NCBI GenBank assembly: GCA_905235315.1
Contig: CAJOLG010000077.1
Coordinates: 1 to 14,069 of the forward strand
DNA: 14,069 nt
Reading direction: 5' to 3'
Origin: an uncultured Solobacterium sp.
Lineage (GTDB): Bacteria; Bacillota_I; Bacilli_A; Erysipelotrichales; Erysipelotrichaceae
Shown here: positions 6,246 to 13,181 of the stretch, one piece after another
Layout: each line of letters begins with the position of its first letter
Numbering within the stretch: the first letter of the stretch is position 1
Notes under the pieces: model-generated
What the model was told of the DNA's origin: nothing
Seen by the model: only the letters and a program-made list of their open reading frames with translations
The model's database searches: none
Translations under genes and position numbers: made by a program

Positions 6246-6383
6246 CACCTGAGTAATCAGGTGTGTGAATATACAGGCAATAACATCTGCCGAGGCAGAT
6301 GTGTCATATACCGTTGCCAACCGCACTCATTATATGAGTGTGTACATATACAACAAGTCCCCGCATGCTTATGCGGTTTTTTT
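6246..6383 (+). ncRNA. Tandem hairpin array in the tRNA-Lys trailer, left copy
   Basis: Three units follow the tRNA. Each is a 7-bp stem with a 3-4-base loop, then TGT plus one or two bases, then ATATAC: stem CACCTGA/TCAGGTG (6246-6263), CATCTGC/GCAGATG (6284-6301) and CACTCAT/ATGAGTG (6324-6340). The linker ATATAC falls at 6269, 6306 and 6346, always 4-5 bases after the stem. Units are 37-40 bases long. A fourth stem, CCGCAT/ATGCGG with seven T, ends the array. Stem sequences differ but all pair. The array lies on the tRNA transcript and may be a processed RNA, a protein-binding trailer or a pause device. No known RNA family is recognised. Confidence 0.55.
6361..6383 (+). terminator. Terminator of the tRNA-Lys transcript, left copy
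   Basis: CCGCAT-gctt-ATGCGG followed by seven T. Confidence 0.9.
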
Positions 6384-6438
6384 ATGGTTTCAGAGATCTC
6401 AGATTCAGATGCCAGAGATTCACAAAGATAAGCATGCA

Positions 6439-8001
6439 TTAACGAAGTTCAATGATCTGATCAAACCGGTTTTTTGTTTCTTCGGTATACTTATGCGAAA
6501 CCATAATGACTGTCTGGGGAAGCGATAGAATGTAATTGAGTATCTGTTTCGTCATTGCCGGATCCAAAGCATTCAGCGATTCATCAAACAGGATGATTCT
6601 ATGATCAGAGACAAATTCTCTCGCAAGGGCAATACGCTGTTTCTGTCCGCCGGACAGCTCAGAACTTTTCACTGCCTCATCAAGCTTCGTCTCATCACAG
6701 AACTCTGTAACAAGGGAATCCCTGCACGCCTCTTTAACCTCATCGTCCGGACAGGATCGATAAAGATCGATATTATGCCGGGTTGAATCAGAGAATACAT
6801 ATGCCGACTGCTGTACATAACCGACGGTATCATGAATGTTGTAATCTGTAATATTTTTTAGATTCTTATCACCAATGTAAACATCTCCGTGATAATCCGT
6901 CAGATTTCCCGCAAGTACATTGAGCAGTGTGCTTTTGCCGCAGCCTGAAGGGCCAATAATCAGGTTTTTGGATCCTTCCGCGATATCAAGTGTCAGATCC
7001 TTCAGCACTTCTTTATCCGGAAAGGAATAGGACAGGTCATGAATATGGATATCACAGGAATCCAATCGTTCTGCCTGCGTCATTTGCTTTTCACAGGGAT
7101 GACACTTTTCATTGATGATCGCATTGTATCCATCCACCTTCACGATTTCCGAGAAGAATACACCCACATAGTTGTTAAACATTCCGGAAAGGTTTCCCAC
7201 CGCAAGAAGGTTACTGATGGAAATCAGCTGTTTGTCCGCCAGATATACCGTCAGTAGCATTAGTCCGCACTGTCCCAATAAACTGATCATCACCGGCACA
7301 AGTTCATACTGCTTCTTTCTGTTGTTTATCATCCGGCGATCTGCTTCAAATTCTTTGGAACGGGATGTCAATAAGTCATTCAGAGCCGGTTTCTGGTTAT
7401 ATGCATGGAAAACATGATACCCATTAAGCAGATCGGAGATTCTGCCGTAAAAGGTCTCAAGCGCGTTTGAACGCCGTTGTTCATTTTTCCTGGATAGCGG
7501 CTGAAGGACCCTGGCGCTGAACGCAGTGGCCAGTACAATCAGAACAGAGCACAGAAGAATACTCCAATGCAGATAAACAAGACCGATGATACCGAACACC
7601 GTAAAGGCAAAGGCATCGATCAGCGAAAAAACAGTTGTAATTGCATCATCGACCTGAACCGAATCGTTATTCAGAGAAGAAATATATTTATCTGTGTTGA
7701 ACTGTGATTTTGCATTTTCAATCTCGCATGAGACAAACATTCGGTATTTATTCAGACCATGTTCCCTGACACGGTTCTTTTCATATGTAAACAGATATTC
7801 AAATGCGGAAGCGATCAGATATAAGCAACCGTTCAATACAATAAACAACGTACAATTCCGCCAGTCCTCCTGCATAGCAGCCTTGAGTACACTTGAGAGA
7901 CATAAAGAAGCCGCTACACAAAGGGCAGCGTTAATAATATCCGCGATTACAGCAACTGCAATCTCTTTTCGCGAATCTTTGATTAAATCAAAAACATTCA
8001 T
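6439..8001 (-). CDS. ABC exporter half-transporter (membrane domain fused to ATPase)
   Basis: The 520-residue protein has about six membrane helices in residues 13-285, then an ATPase domain. Visible motifs are Walker A GPSGCGKST (350-358), Q-loop at 397-398, signature LSGGQ (449-453), Walker B RIILFDE with catalytic E474, D-loop SLNALD and switch H503. This is the exporter architecture of MsbA/LmrA and bacteriocin exporters and would act as a dimer; no peptidase C39 domain is present. A single gene suggests a homodimer. It is the second gene of the island, 180 bases after the regulator on the same strand. TGGAG lies 11 bases before the ATG; a TATAAT at 8087-8092 could supply its own promoter, though without a good -35. 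Likely role: efflux or self-protection; substrate unknown. Confidence 0.88.
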   Translation of the reverse strand: MNVFDLIKDSRKEIAVAVIADIINAALCVAASLCLSSVLKAAMQEDWRNCTLFIVLNGCLYLIASAFEYLFTYEKNRVREHGLNKYRMFVSCEIENAKSQFNTDKYISSLNNDSVQVDDAITTVFSLIDAFAFTVFGIIGLVYLHWSILLCSVLIVLATAFSARVLQPLSRKNEQRRSNALETFYGRISDLLNGYHVFHAYNQKPALNDLLTSRSKEFEADRRMINNRKKQYELVPVMISLLGQCGLMLLTVYLADKQLISISNLLAVGNLSGMFNNYVGVFFSEIVKVDGYNAIINEKCHPCEKQMTQAERLDSCDIHIHDLSYSFPDKEVLKDLTLDIAEGSKNLIIGPSGCGKSTLLNVLAGNLTDYHGDVYIGDKNLKNITDYNIHDTVGYVQQSAYVFSDSTRHNIDLYRSCPDDEVKEACRDSLVTEFCDETKLDEAVKSSELSGGQKQRIALAREFVSDHRIILFDESLNALDPAMTKQILNYILSLPQTVIMVSHKYTEETKNRFDQIIELR

Positions 8002-8181
8002 ATCGGTTTACGCTCCATATAGTTGCAATTATTATTTGTCATTCTTTGTTTAAGGCATGCGTAGAAATATGAGCTACACGAATAATATTATACGGACATA
8101 TTTTGACACGATTATCATTTTTTTGTGCTAGCAGCTATTGTTTCATAAAAGACATAATTTTTGGTGCTGTCTTCGTCCACA

Positions 8182-9414
8182 TTAAGTATATAAAGACACT
8201 GTAACCTGTTTATAAGCGGCCGAACTGATTGATGAGTATCTGATTTTCATTTCCTCATAACTGCCCGACTGAAGATACTTGTAGAAGGAGTATTTTGCCA
8301 GCTTTAAAATTCTTTCATTCACTTCGTTATTAAGGCTCTCATTACTGATGACATATATTTCATTATTTCTTGATGAATAATTCAGCGAATCAATCGCCGC
8401 TTCCAGTTTGAGTTTATAATTGGTTTTCTCAATGTCACGCGACAGTTCTTTTAGTAGCACTTGCATATTTTCCGGATATATCTGAAGTTTTATAGTCTCA
8501 CCATTTACCTCCAGATTACATTCCACATCAATATGATTAATTTCTAATCCTTTATCCGTAATTGCCATCCCATTATCCTCAAGGGCTGAGATGGGAATTG
8601 TGAAATATTTATATTGGTTTGGAATATTCTCAATCTGCTTTAAAAAAATATCGTTATCAAAAATTGGATTCAATTCATTGTTGTTGTCATAAATACAAAT
8701 AGCGTTACTCGCAAGTGTTTCATCATCAAAGTATCCATCTAGTACATCCGATTCTATTAGATCTCCATTCCAGTAATATACTGCATCCGGTTTTTCAGAT
8801 GAATTTAAGCAGTTTGTAAGGTTAACTTCCACCTGTTTAATTGAATGTTCCAACATGTGCCACTTATTGCTCTCCGCATAAAGCAGCAGGCAGTTCTGAT
8901 GATTGGCATTTAACAAACGTACTGTAATGATTCGTGTGGGTGTCGGGACTGTACACAAAGCAATAAGTCTGCCGCCGTTTTTTTCAACATGAACATTAGG
9001 CACCACGAAGCGCACATACTCCCCATCACAGCAAACAGTCTTACTGGTTCCTTCGCTGTCATATGGTATAACAACCTTTTCGTTAGTTAGAAGAAGAATC
9101 GTCGAAAAAAGCACAAGTAGTGCTGTCAATATTCCAGCTCCAATCAGCTTTAATTTGTCCTTACTGGCTTTATCAGAATCATGGTTCAAAGGACCTTGTG
9201 ATCCTGATGTATCACCAATCAGCAAGTTCTCAACAGAACATCCCAATGCATCAGCCAGAGTTTCAAGAATAGCAGGGTCAGGGAAACTTTTCCCCGTTTC
9301 CCATTTCGATACTGCCTGTGTTGTCACATTAACCCTATTGGCCAAGTCTGATTGTGTAAGGTGCTGCTGTTTTCTCAAGCTTCTTATCAGTTTTCCGGTA
9401 CGTTCAAGATTCAT
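8182..9414 (-). CDS. Membrane-anchored XRE regulator with a large extracytoplasmic domain
   Basis: The 410-residue protein has an N-terminal XRE helix-turn-helix (about residues 6-66, reading helix 'TTQAVSKWETGKSFPD'), a polar linker, one strong membrane helix (about 88-110, 'KLIGAGILTALLVLFSTILL') and a roughly 300-residue C-terminal region on the outside. That region matches nothing I recognise; it is rich in Asn, Ile and Tyr and has a few cysteines. The layout suggests a one-component sensor that reads an outside signal and controls transcription directly, comparable in concept to BcrR but with one membrane pass. AAGGA sits 9 bases before the ATG. Codons are clearly AT-rich, unlike the flanks. 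The exporter gene directly downstream is the obvious target. Confidence 0.82.
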   Translation of the reverse strand: MNLERTGKLIRSLRKQQHLTQSDLANRVNVTTQAVSKWETGKSFPDPAILETLADALGCSVENLLIGDTSGSQGPLNHDSDKASKDKLKLIGAGILTALLVLFSTILLLTNEKVVIPYDSEGTSKTVCCDGEYVRFVVPNVHVEKNGGRLIALCTVPTPTRIITVRLLNANHQNCLLLYAESNKWHMLEHSIKQVEVNLTNCLNSSEKPDAVYYWNGDLIESDVLDGYFDDETLASNAICIYDNNNELNPIFDNDIFLKQIENIPNQYKYFTIPISALEDNGMAITDKGLEINHIDVECNLEVNGETIKLQIYPENMQVLLKELSRDIEKTNYKLKLEAAIDSLNYSSRNNEIYVISNESLNNEVNERILKLAKYSFYKYLQSGSYEEMKIRYSSISSAAYKQVTVSLYT

Positions 9415-9553
9415 AATATCTTTTCCTTTGAAGTCTTCTCATTGGATGTTTTGGAGTATGATTACCTATTTTTTAGTACACGTATCCTTACTAATTGCAT
9501 GAACAGCAAAAGTTGATTTCTTCTGTTTTTTACTACTTAAATGATCAGTTTTC

Positions 9554-9572
9554 AATCAACTGTCAGTTGATT
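9554..9572. promoter_or_regulatory. Perfect 9-1-9 palindrome upstream of the regulator gene
   Basis: AATCAACTG-T-CAGTTGATT lies about 140 bases upstream of the regulator ATG. The one-base centre is poor for an RNA hairpin but typical of a dimeric operator, so it may be bound by the island's own XRE protein. The rest of the 344-base gap 9415-9758 shows no gene apart from the shard at 9661-9710. Confidence 0.4.
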
Positions 9573-9660
9573 CTTTAAAAATGTTTAATAAAAAGCGGAA
9601 CTGAGATTAATCATTCCATTTTTGATAGACCGGAGCGTACCGTCGGAAACAAAATCGGAT

Positions 9661-9710
9661 CTGCTTTAAAAAAATCGTTATCAAATATTGGATTCAATTC
9701 ATTGTTGTTG
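9661..9710 (-). pseudogene. 50-bp shard of the XRE regulator gene
   Basis: These bases match 8635-8686, inside the regulator's C-terminal coding region, with a 2-base gap and one substitution, in the same orientation. The gap shifts the frame and no start is present, so it cannot be expressed. It is a remnant of a second regulator copy or a small duplicated patch. Confidence 0.8.
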
Positions 9711-9758
9711 AAGCACATGACAACCCGCATAAAAAAATCACTTGTGAGCCCTCGGCCG

Positions 9759-9807
9759 CTGACTCTTAATCAGTGGGTCGAGGGTTCGAGTCCCTCAGGA
9801 ACCACCA
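9759..9807 (+). pseudogene. 3' fragment of tRNA-Lys (putative attachment site)
   Basis: Identical to the last 49 bases of the tRNA at 6155-6230, from the anticodon stem to the CCA end. It lacks the 5' acceptor strand, D arm and first anticodon-stem base, so it cannot fold as a tRNA. No promoter is seen directly before it. Confidence 0.9.
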
Positions 9808-9822
9808 TTCTCTTGCAAGGCT

Positions 9823-9960
9823 CACCTGAATAATCAGGTGTGTGAATATACAGGCAATAACATCTGCCAACGCAGATGTGTCATATACCGTTGCCAACCG
9901 CACTCATTATATGAGTGTGTACATATACAACAAGTTCCCGCATGCTTATGCGGTTTTTTT
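9823..9960 (+). ncRNA. Tandem hairpin array, right copy
   Basis: The same three stem-plus-ATATAC units occur at 9823, 9861 and 9901, with the terminator at 9938-9960. Differences from the left copy fall in loop 1 (GTAA to ATAA), loop 2 (CGAG to CAAC), the linker before the terminator, and past the T-run. Every stem is unchanged. It follows a tRNA fragment and has no evident promoter, so expression would need read-through from the island or beyond. Confidence 0.45.
9938..9960 (+). terminator. Terminator, right copy
   Basis: CCGCAT-gctt-ATGCGG followed by seven T. Confidence 0.85.
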
Positions 9961-10167
9961 ATGTTTTCAACAGTTCAGCACTGCAGACGATTTTTTATCA
10001 TCTGATTCCATTGCCTATACCGGGCAACATCCCATCATCTGCAGCGATCCATTTCCGCTCGAGCAATATCTTATCCATATTCTGCAGAGAGTTTTTATCA
10101 CGAAACCAGGTCAAAAAACCGCAACTACAAAAAGAACCAGCTGAATCGCTGAAGTATAAATACAATT

Positions 10168-10356
10168 CTACAGATTTGTCACGAACGCAATTACAATAAT
10201 TCCAAGTATCACGAGTGCCCAAAATACCGTTCTTCTACGGTTCGACATAAAAGAGGAATCGGTTTCTATCTGTCTATGCTCTGAGGCGTATGCATCTGCA
10301 TCCTGTCGAACCGTTACATTTCTTTCCTGTCGCTTAAGTTCCTCTCTCATCATCAC
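10168..10356 (-). CDS. Small tail-anchored membrane protein
   Basis: A 62-residue (or 61 from the first ATG) protein with a charged N-terminal half (MMMREELKRQERNVTVRQD), an 'RRR' stop-transfer cluster at about 40, and one C-terminal membrane helix, 'VFWALVILGIIVIAF', ending three residues later. A strong GGAGGG lies 6 bases before the GTG at 10356 and 9 before the ATG at 10353, which is why I accept it despite its size. The body would sit in the cytoplasm if positive-inside holds. No family is recognised. It lies just outside the right repeat, so it is probably part of the resident chromosome. Sequence from 9970 to 10167 shows no convincing gene. Confidence 0.65.
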   Translation of the reverse strand: MMMREELKRQERNVTVRQDADAYASEHRQIETDSSFMSNRRRTVFWALVILGIIVIAFVTNL

Positions 10357-10629
10357 TGTATACCCTCCCTACTTCAAATTTACAATACTTCTTGTGCAGC
10401 TCAGAAAAGCATCTTAGTGTGACTTTCAGTGTGGATTGTATAGGAAAGAACAAAGATCAGATTATCTGCCTGTCGTTTCATATCGATGGCGAAAGGTTCA
10501 CCGGATTTGTATCAATGGTAAGTGCTTCAAATGCGAGTATAATAAATACGATCAAAGCATGAAATAAAGCCTATTACTGTGAATTATCATATTATTCAAT
10601 TATACATACGAAAGACAGGCGGTGATCAC

Positions 10630-11820
10630 ATGAACAAAACACAGCAGGACCCGGCGCAGAGTTCTGGAGATGGCGCAGATAACGGAAGGAGCCTGGATGC
10701 GTTCGCAAACCGTGCCCTGAGACTGGCGCAGGAAGCGGCGAAAGCGGGCTCGTACGGTGTGGGGGCACTTTTGATGGACCTCGACGGAAACATCCTCTAT
10801 GAGAAGACAAACCGCGTGGTCAGAAACTCCCGGATCTATGATCCGACCGCTCACAGCGAACGGCAGATCGTTGACTGGTACCTGGCAAACAAAGAGAAAG
10901 AGAACCTGCCCGAACCGGCGGAGTGTATCCTGATCACCACCCTCGATCCCTGTCTCATGTGTACGGGTGCGCTGGCCCAGGCAGGATTCGGAACTGTGAT
11001 CGTCATTGCGCTGGATCCCCACGCCGGCATCAACTCCCGGGGTAATTACGAATGCACGGCGCTGGCGGGAACCGCCTGCCGGAACTATGTAACGAAACAT
11101 TTTGCCTATCCCCTCATCACAGGCGCCCGGCATCGGGAAGCTTTCGGTGCGGATCTTTCCAGACTGAAACTGTTTACCGACGACACGATCACGACCGAAA
11201 CCTACCTTGCATGCGGCGATGCCTTCACGCTGAATCTGTCCGAACTGCATAAGGAACTATTCGCCCGGGACAACCGAGAAGACAATGTGCTCAACCCTGC
11301 CGAGCTGGATTTGGATCATCCGATTCGCAGATACCTGAAGGAAACGTTTGGACCGGACTGCTTCGGCTGTACATGGAACCCCGGGGAATCCGCGGAAGTC
11401 ATCACGGACTACATGAATAAGAATCATCCCGGCTTTGACGGCGCCGCCTGTTTTGATCTGTTCGGCAACCTCCTTTGTATTGCGGAAGACGACCCTGAAC
11501 TCTCAAGCAGAAGCGCGATCATGAAACTCATCCGCAAGTATGCGGCTGCACGGGCCGCGGAGCCGATCGGGAATTACGACATCAGAGACTATCTCGCCAC
11601 TCCCCAGTTCGCATACTTCATGTATATGACCTGTCCGGACCTGTCCGCTGTGACCATCATGGAAATCGGCGCCCTCGGCTCTGCTTTCGGAAATCATTCC
11701 CCGCATCCGATCCTGTACATGAACGGTGCGCAGAAGGAGCCTGCTGTTGCGTTACTGATTCAGCATCTGCCGCCGCTATACAACGAACAGCTCGACCTCC
11801 GCTTTGAACGGATCGTGTAA
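10630..11820 (+). CDS. Zinc deaminase with a degenerate second deaminase domain
   Basis: The 396-residue protein has a cytidine/deoxycytidylate/guanine-type deaminase domain in about residues 25-170: zinc ligand and catalytic Glu in 'THSERQIV' (H75, E77) and 'TLDPCLMC' (C108, C111). Single-domain relatives are about 150-170 residues. The extra C-terminal half repeats the layout without the catalytic residues: 'GAACFDLFGNLL' parallels 'GALLMDLDGNIL', 'SSRSAIMKLIRKYA' replaces the H-x-E helix, and 'MYMTCPDLSAVTIMEIGALG' parallels 'LITTLDPCLMCTGALAQAG'. It therefore looks like an active plus inactive tandem in one chain. Substrate (guanine, cytosine, nucleotide or RNA base) is not readable. The ATG at 10630 follows AGGCGGTG; an upstream ATG at 10579 would add an AT-rich tail with no ribosome site. 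Confidence 0.8.
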   Translation: MNKTQQDPAQSSGDGADNGRSLDAFANRALRLAQEAAKAGSYGVGALLMDLDGNILYEKTNRVVRNSRIYDPTAHSERQIVDWYLANKEKENLPEPAECILITTLDPCLMCTGALAQAGFGTVIVIALDPHAGINSRGNYECTALAGTACRNYVTKHFAYPLITGARHREAFGADLSRLKLFTDDTITTETYLACGDAFTLNLSELHKELFARDNREDNVLNPAELDLDHPIRRYLKETFGPDCFGCTWNPGESAEVITDYMNKNHPGFDGAACFDLFGNLLCIAEDDPELSSRSAIMKLIRKYAAARAAEPIGNYDIRDYLATPQFAYFMYMTCPDLSAVTIMEIGALGSAFGNHSPHPILYMNGAQKEPAVALLIQHLPPLYNEQLDLRFERIV

Positions 11821-11887
11821 TGCATGTCCTGTTCGTTCTGTTTCATGATCAGCCGGTCTGCCGTTTCCTCACCAGTCAGGCAGCCGG

Positions 11888-11911
11888 AACAAAAGGTCAC
11901 CTGCGGTGACC
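11888..11911 (-). terminator. Terminator of the FMN-protein operon
   Basis: On the minus strand GGTCACC-gca-GGTGACC is followed by TTTTGTT, about 95 bases after the stop of the gene at 12006-12482. It is read on the minus strand because the T-run is on that side. Confidence 0.6.
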
Positions 11912-11923
11912 GGAATTAATCAT

Positions 11924-11953
11924 TGACCGCCAGCGATAGTTGGTGGTCATTTT
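11924..11953 (+). terminator. Terminator of the deaminase gene
   Basis: TGACCGCCA (11924-11932) pairs with TGGTGGTCA (11941-11949) with one G-T pair, followed by TTTTA. It lies about 100 bases after the deaminase stop. Confidence 0.55.
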
Positions 11954-12005
11954 ATGGTTTTCTGGGTGTTTGCGGCAGGTCATTGTGCCTGTTCCGCAGC
12001 CCAAA

Positions 12006-12482
12006 TTATGCCTCATTGACCAGTTTTCCGGTCATATGTTCAATCACCAGCGCAAACATCAGTGTATGCGGTCCGGAGCGCTCAATTTCACGCTCGATGT
12101 ATGCCGCATCATCCGTGAACTTATAACTCAGTTCCCGGGAGACCGCATAGATCGTTTCCCGGTCTTCGATGAATTCGATCCGGCCAAACACAATGACACT
12201 GCGAATATTCCGTGCCCATTCCCCTTCGCGGACAAATCCTTCATCATACACGCAATAAGAGGCTTTCCTGTCGCGCCGCAGGGCATCAACCTTGTGGCCG
12301 CTCATCCCGCTGTGGAAATACAGTTTCCCGTCTTTCTCATTGTAAAAATGATTCAGCGGCATCCCGTAAGGATATCCGTCATCCCCGTTTACCGAGAGAA
12401 TTCCGCGTTTTTCTTCCTTCAGGATCTGCAGACACTCTTCCTCTGATATCTGCTGTTTTTTTCGAACGAGTTCCCGAAACAT
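12006..12482 (-). CDS. NimA/pyridoxamine-5'-phosphate-oxidase-like flavin protein
   Basis: The 158-residue protein fits the FMN-binding split-barrel family close to NimA-type proteins: 'EEECLQILKEEKRGILSVNG' at the N-terminus, 'GYPYGMPLNHFYNEKDGKLYFHSG' forming the first strands, 'GHKVDALRRDRKASYCVYDEG', and 'ARNIRSVIVFGRIEFIED'. Members bind FMN or haem and some reduce nitroimidazoles. GGGAGG lies 9 bases before the ATG. It is the last gene of a run with two nitroreductase-family genes on the same strand, about 100 bases after the second, so a shared transcript is likely. True pyridoxamine phosphate oxidase activity is unlikely given the short length. Confidence 0.85.
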   Translation of the reverse strand: MFRELVRKKQQISEEECLQILKEEKRGILSVNGDDGYPYGMPLNHFYNEKDGKLYFHSGMSGHKVDALRRDRKASYCVYDEGFVREGEWARNIRSVIVFGRIEFIEDRETIYAVSRELSYKFTDDAAYIEREIERSGPHTLMFALVIEHMTGKLVNEA

Positions 12483-12582
12483 GTTCTCTAACCTCCCATT
12501 CTGTCAGTCAGACCGTGATGTCTGCCCTGCTTAAGCTGTGATGCGTTTGAACCTCCGATCTCTGCGCTTCCGGCACCTTTGG

Positions 12583-13170
12583 CTATTCGATCCAGACAAC
12601 CGGATTGCCCTTCGGTTCCCGCGTACCTCTCGCAGGTGCTCCGTCATATCCGTATCCAAGAATCAGTCCCCCGGTCACAAACTCATCCTCCTGCATGCCC
12701 AATCCAAGCAGACAGTCCCTTACGTTCGGCTGATCCGTGAGCCAGCGCAGCTGGTTGATCCAGCAGGAGCCAAGATCAAGCGCATTGGCCGCAATCATCA
12801 TATTTTCCAGCGCACAGGCGCTGTCTGCCAACGCATTCCCATAGCCGCGTTTATTCGCAGTCACGATCAGAACCGGCGCATTATAGTCAAATACATAATT
12901 CCCGGTTTTCGACGCACGGATCGAGTTCTTCAGGGAGATATAGGTATCTTCCGTAATCTCCATCGCCGCAAACTCCTGCTGTACCAGCCGGCGGAGTTCA
13001 TCACGAACAGACGGTTCTGTGATCACGATAAATCTGGTTGTCTGGCTGTTCGAGCCGCTCGGTGCGGCGCGTCCGGCTTCAAGGACCTGTTCGATCCGAT
13101 GCCGGTCCGGTATTTCCGGCTTCATCTTCCGGGTGCTTCTCCGTGTCAGAATTCCTTCCAGTACTTCCAT
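12583..13170 (-). CDS. Nitroreductase-family FMN oxidoreductase
   Basis: The 195-residue protein has the nitroreductase pattern: 'VLEGILTRRSTRKMKPEIPD' at the start (the RRS-x-R FMN phosphate contact), 'AGRAAPSGSNSQTTRFIV' (ribityl/phosphate contacts), 'NAPVLIVTANKR', 'DSACALENMMIAANALDLGSCWIN' and 'LGYGYDG' near the end. It would act as a dimer with FMN and NAD(P)H, reducing nitro groups, quinones or flavins. GGAGG lies close before the ATG. The gap to the upstream nitroreductase is 11 bases, so the two are one transcript. The substrate cannot be read from the sequence. Confidence 0.9.
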   Translation of the reverse strand: MEVLEGILTRRSTRKMKPEIPDRHRIEQVLEAGRAAPSGSNSQTTRFIVITEPSVRDELRRLVQQEFAAMEITEDTYISLKNSIRASKTGNYVFDYNAPVLIVTANKRGYGNALADSACALENMMIAANALDLGSCWINQLRWLTDQPNVRDCLLGLGMQEDEFVTGGLILGYGYDGAPARGTREPKGNPVVWIE

Positions 13171-13181
13171 AACTCCTCCGT

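Larger units (their letters stand above)
6182..6392 (+). repeat. Left copy of the 211-bp island-flanking direct repeat
   Basis: It begins in the anticodon stem of tRNA-Lys and runs through the tRNA 3' end, the hairpin array and the terminator. It matches 9759-9969 without gaps, with five differences (6253, 6292, 6294, 6359, 6387). Sequence outside these limits does not match. Confidence 0.95.
6182..9758. mobile_element. tRNA-Lys-associated genomic island (3.58 kb) without an integrase
   Basis: An intact tRNA stands on one side and a 3' tRNA fragment on the other, both inside a direct repeat. This is the usual footprint of an element inserted at a tRNA gene, and the repeat starts in the anticodon region where tyrosine recombinases often cross over. 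The cargo is an ABC exporter and a membrane XRE regulator, both visibly AT-richer than the flanking genes. No recombinase, transposase or replication gene lies inside, so it is either a remnant, moved by an enzyme supplied elsewhere, or a duplication product. The repeat is longer than typical attachment sites because it also holds the tRNA trailer. Confidence 0.6.
9759..9969 (+). repeat. Right copy of the 211-bp island-flanking direct repeat
   Basis: Matches 6182-6392 without gaps at a constant offset of 3577 bases, with five substitutions. Confidence 0.95.

Noticed and set aside
6005..6256. Plus-strand frame containing SLAQLVEQLTLNQ
   Set aside because: This is a translation of the tRNA-Lys gene, a well-known false protein call.
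6246..6376. Hairpin array as a CRISPR array
   Set aside because: Stem sequences vary between units, linkers rather than stems are constant, there are only three units, and no cas gene is nearby.
6363..6437. 10-bp inverted repeat GCATGCTTAT/ATAAGCATGC between the terminator and the exporter 3' end
   Set aside because: It competes with the much stronger terminator hairpin and is not present after the right copy, so it is probably chance.
6265..6528. Open frame across the hairpin array (and its twin from 9842)
   Set aside because: It begins at GTG inside stem 1 with no ribosome site. The differences between copies change amino acids but never break stems, which is the reverse of coding constraint. 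The sequence is explained by RNA structure.
9998..10222. Minus-strand frame overlapping the small membrane protein gene
   Set aside because: It overlaps the start side of a gene with a better ribosome site and has no site of its own. It may contain decayed coding text but cannot be supported.
10419..10562. 48-codon plus-strand frame upstream of the deaminase (VTFSVDCIGKNKDQ...)
   Set aside because: Composition is plausible, but it has only GTG starts, no ribosome site, and a second frame is equally open over the same bases.
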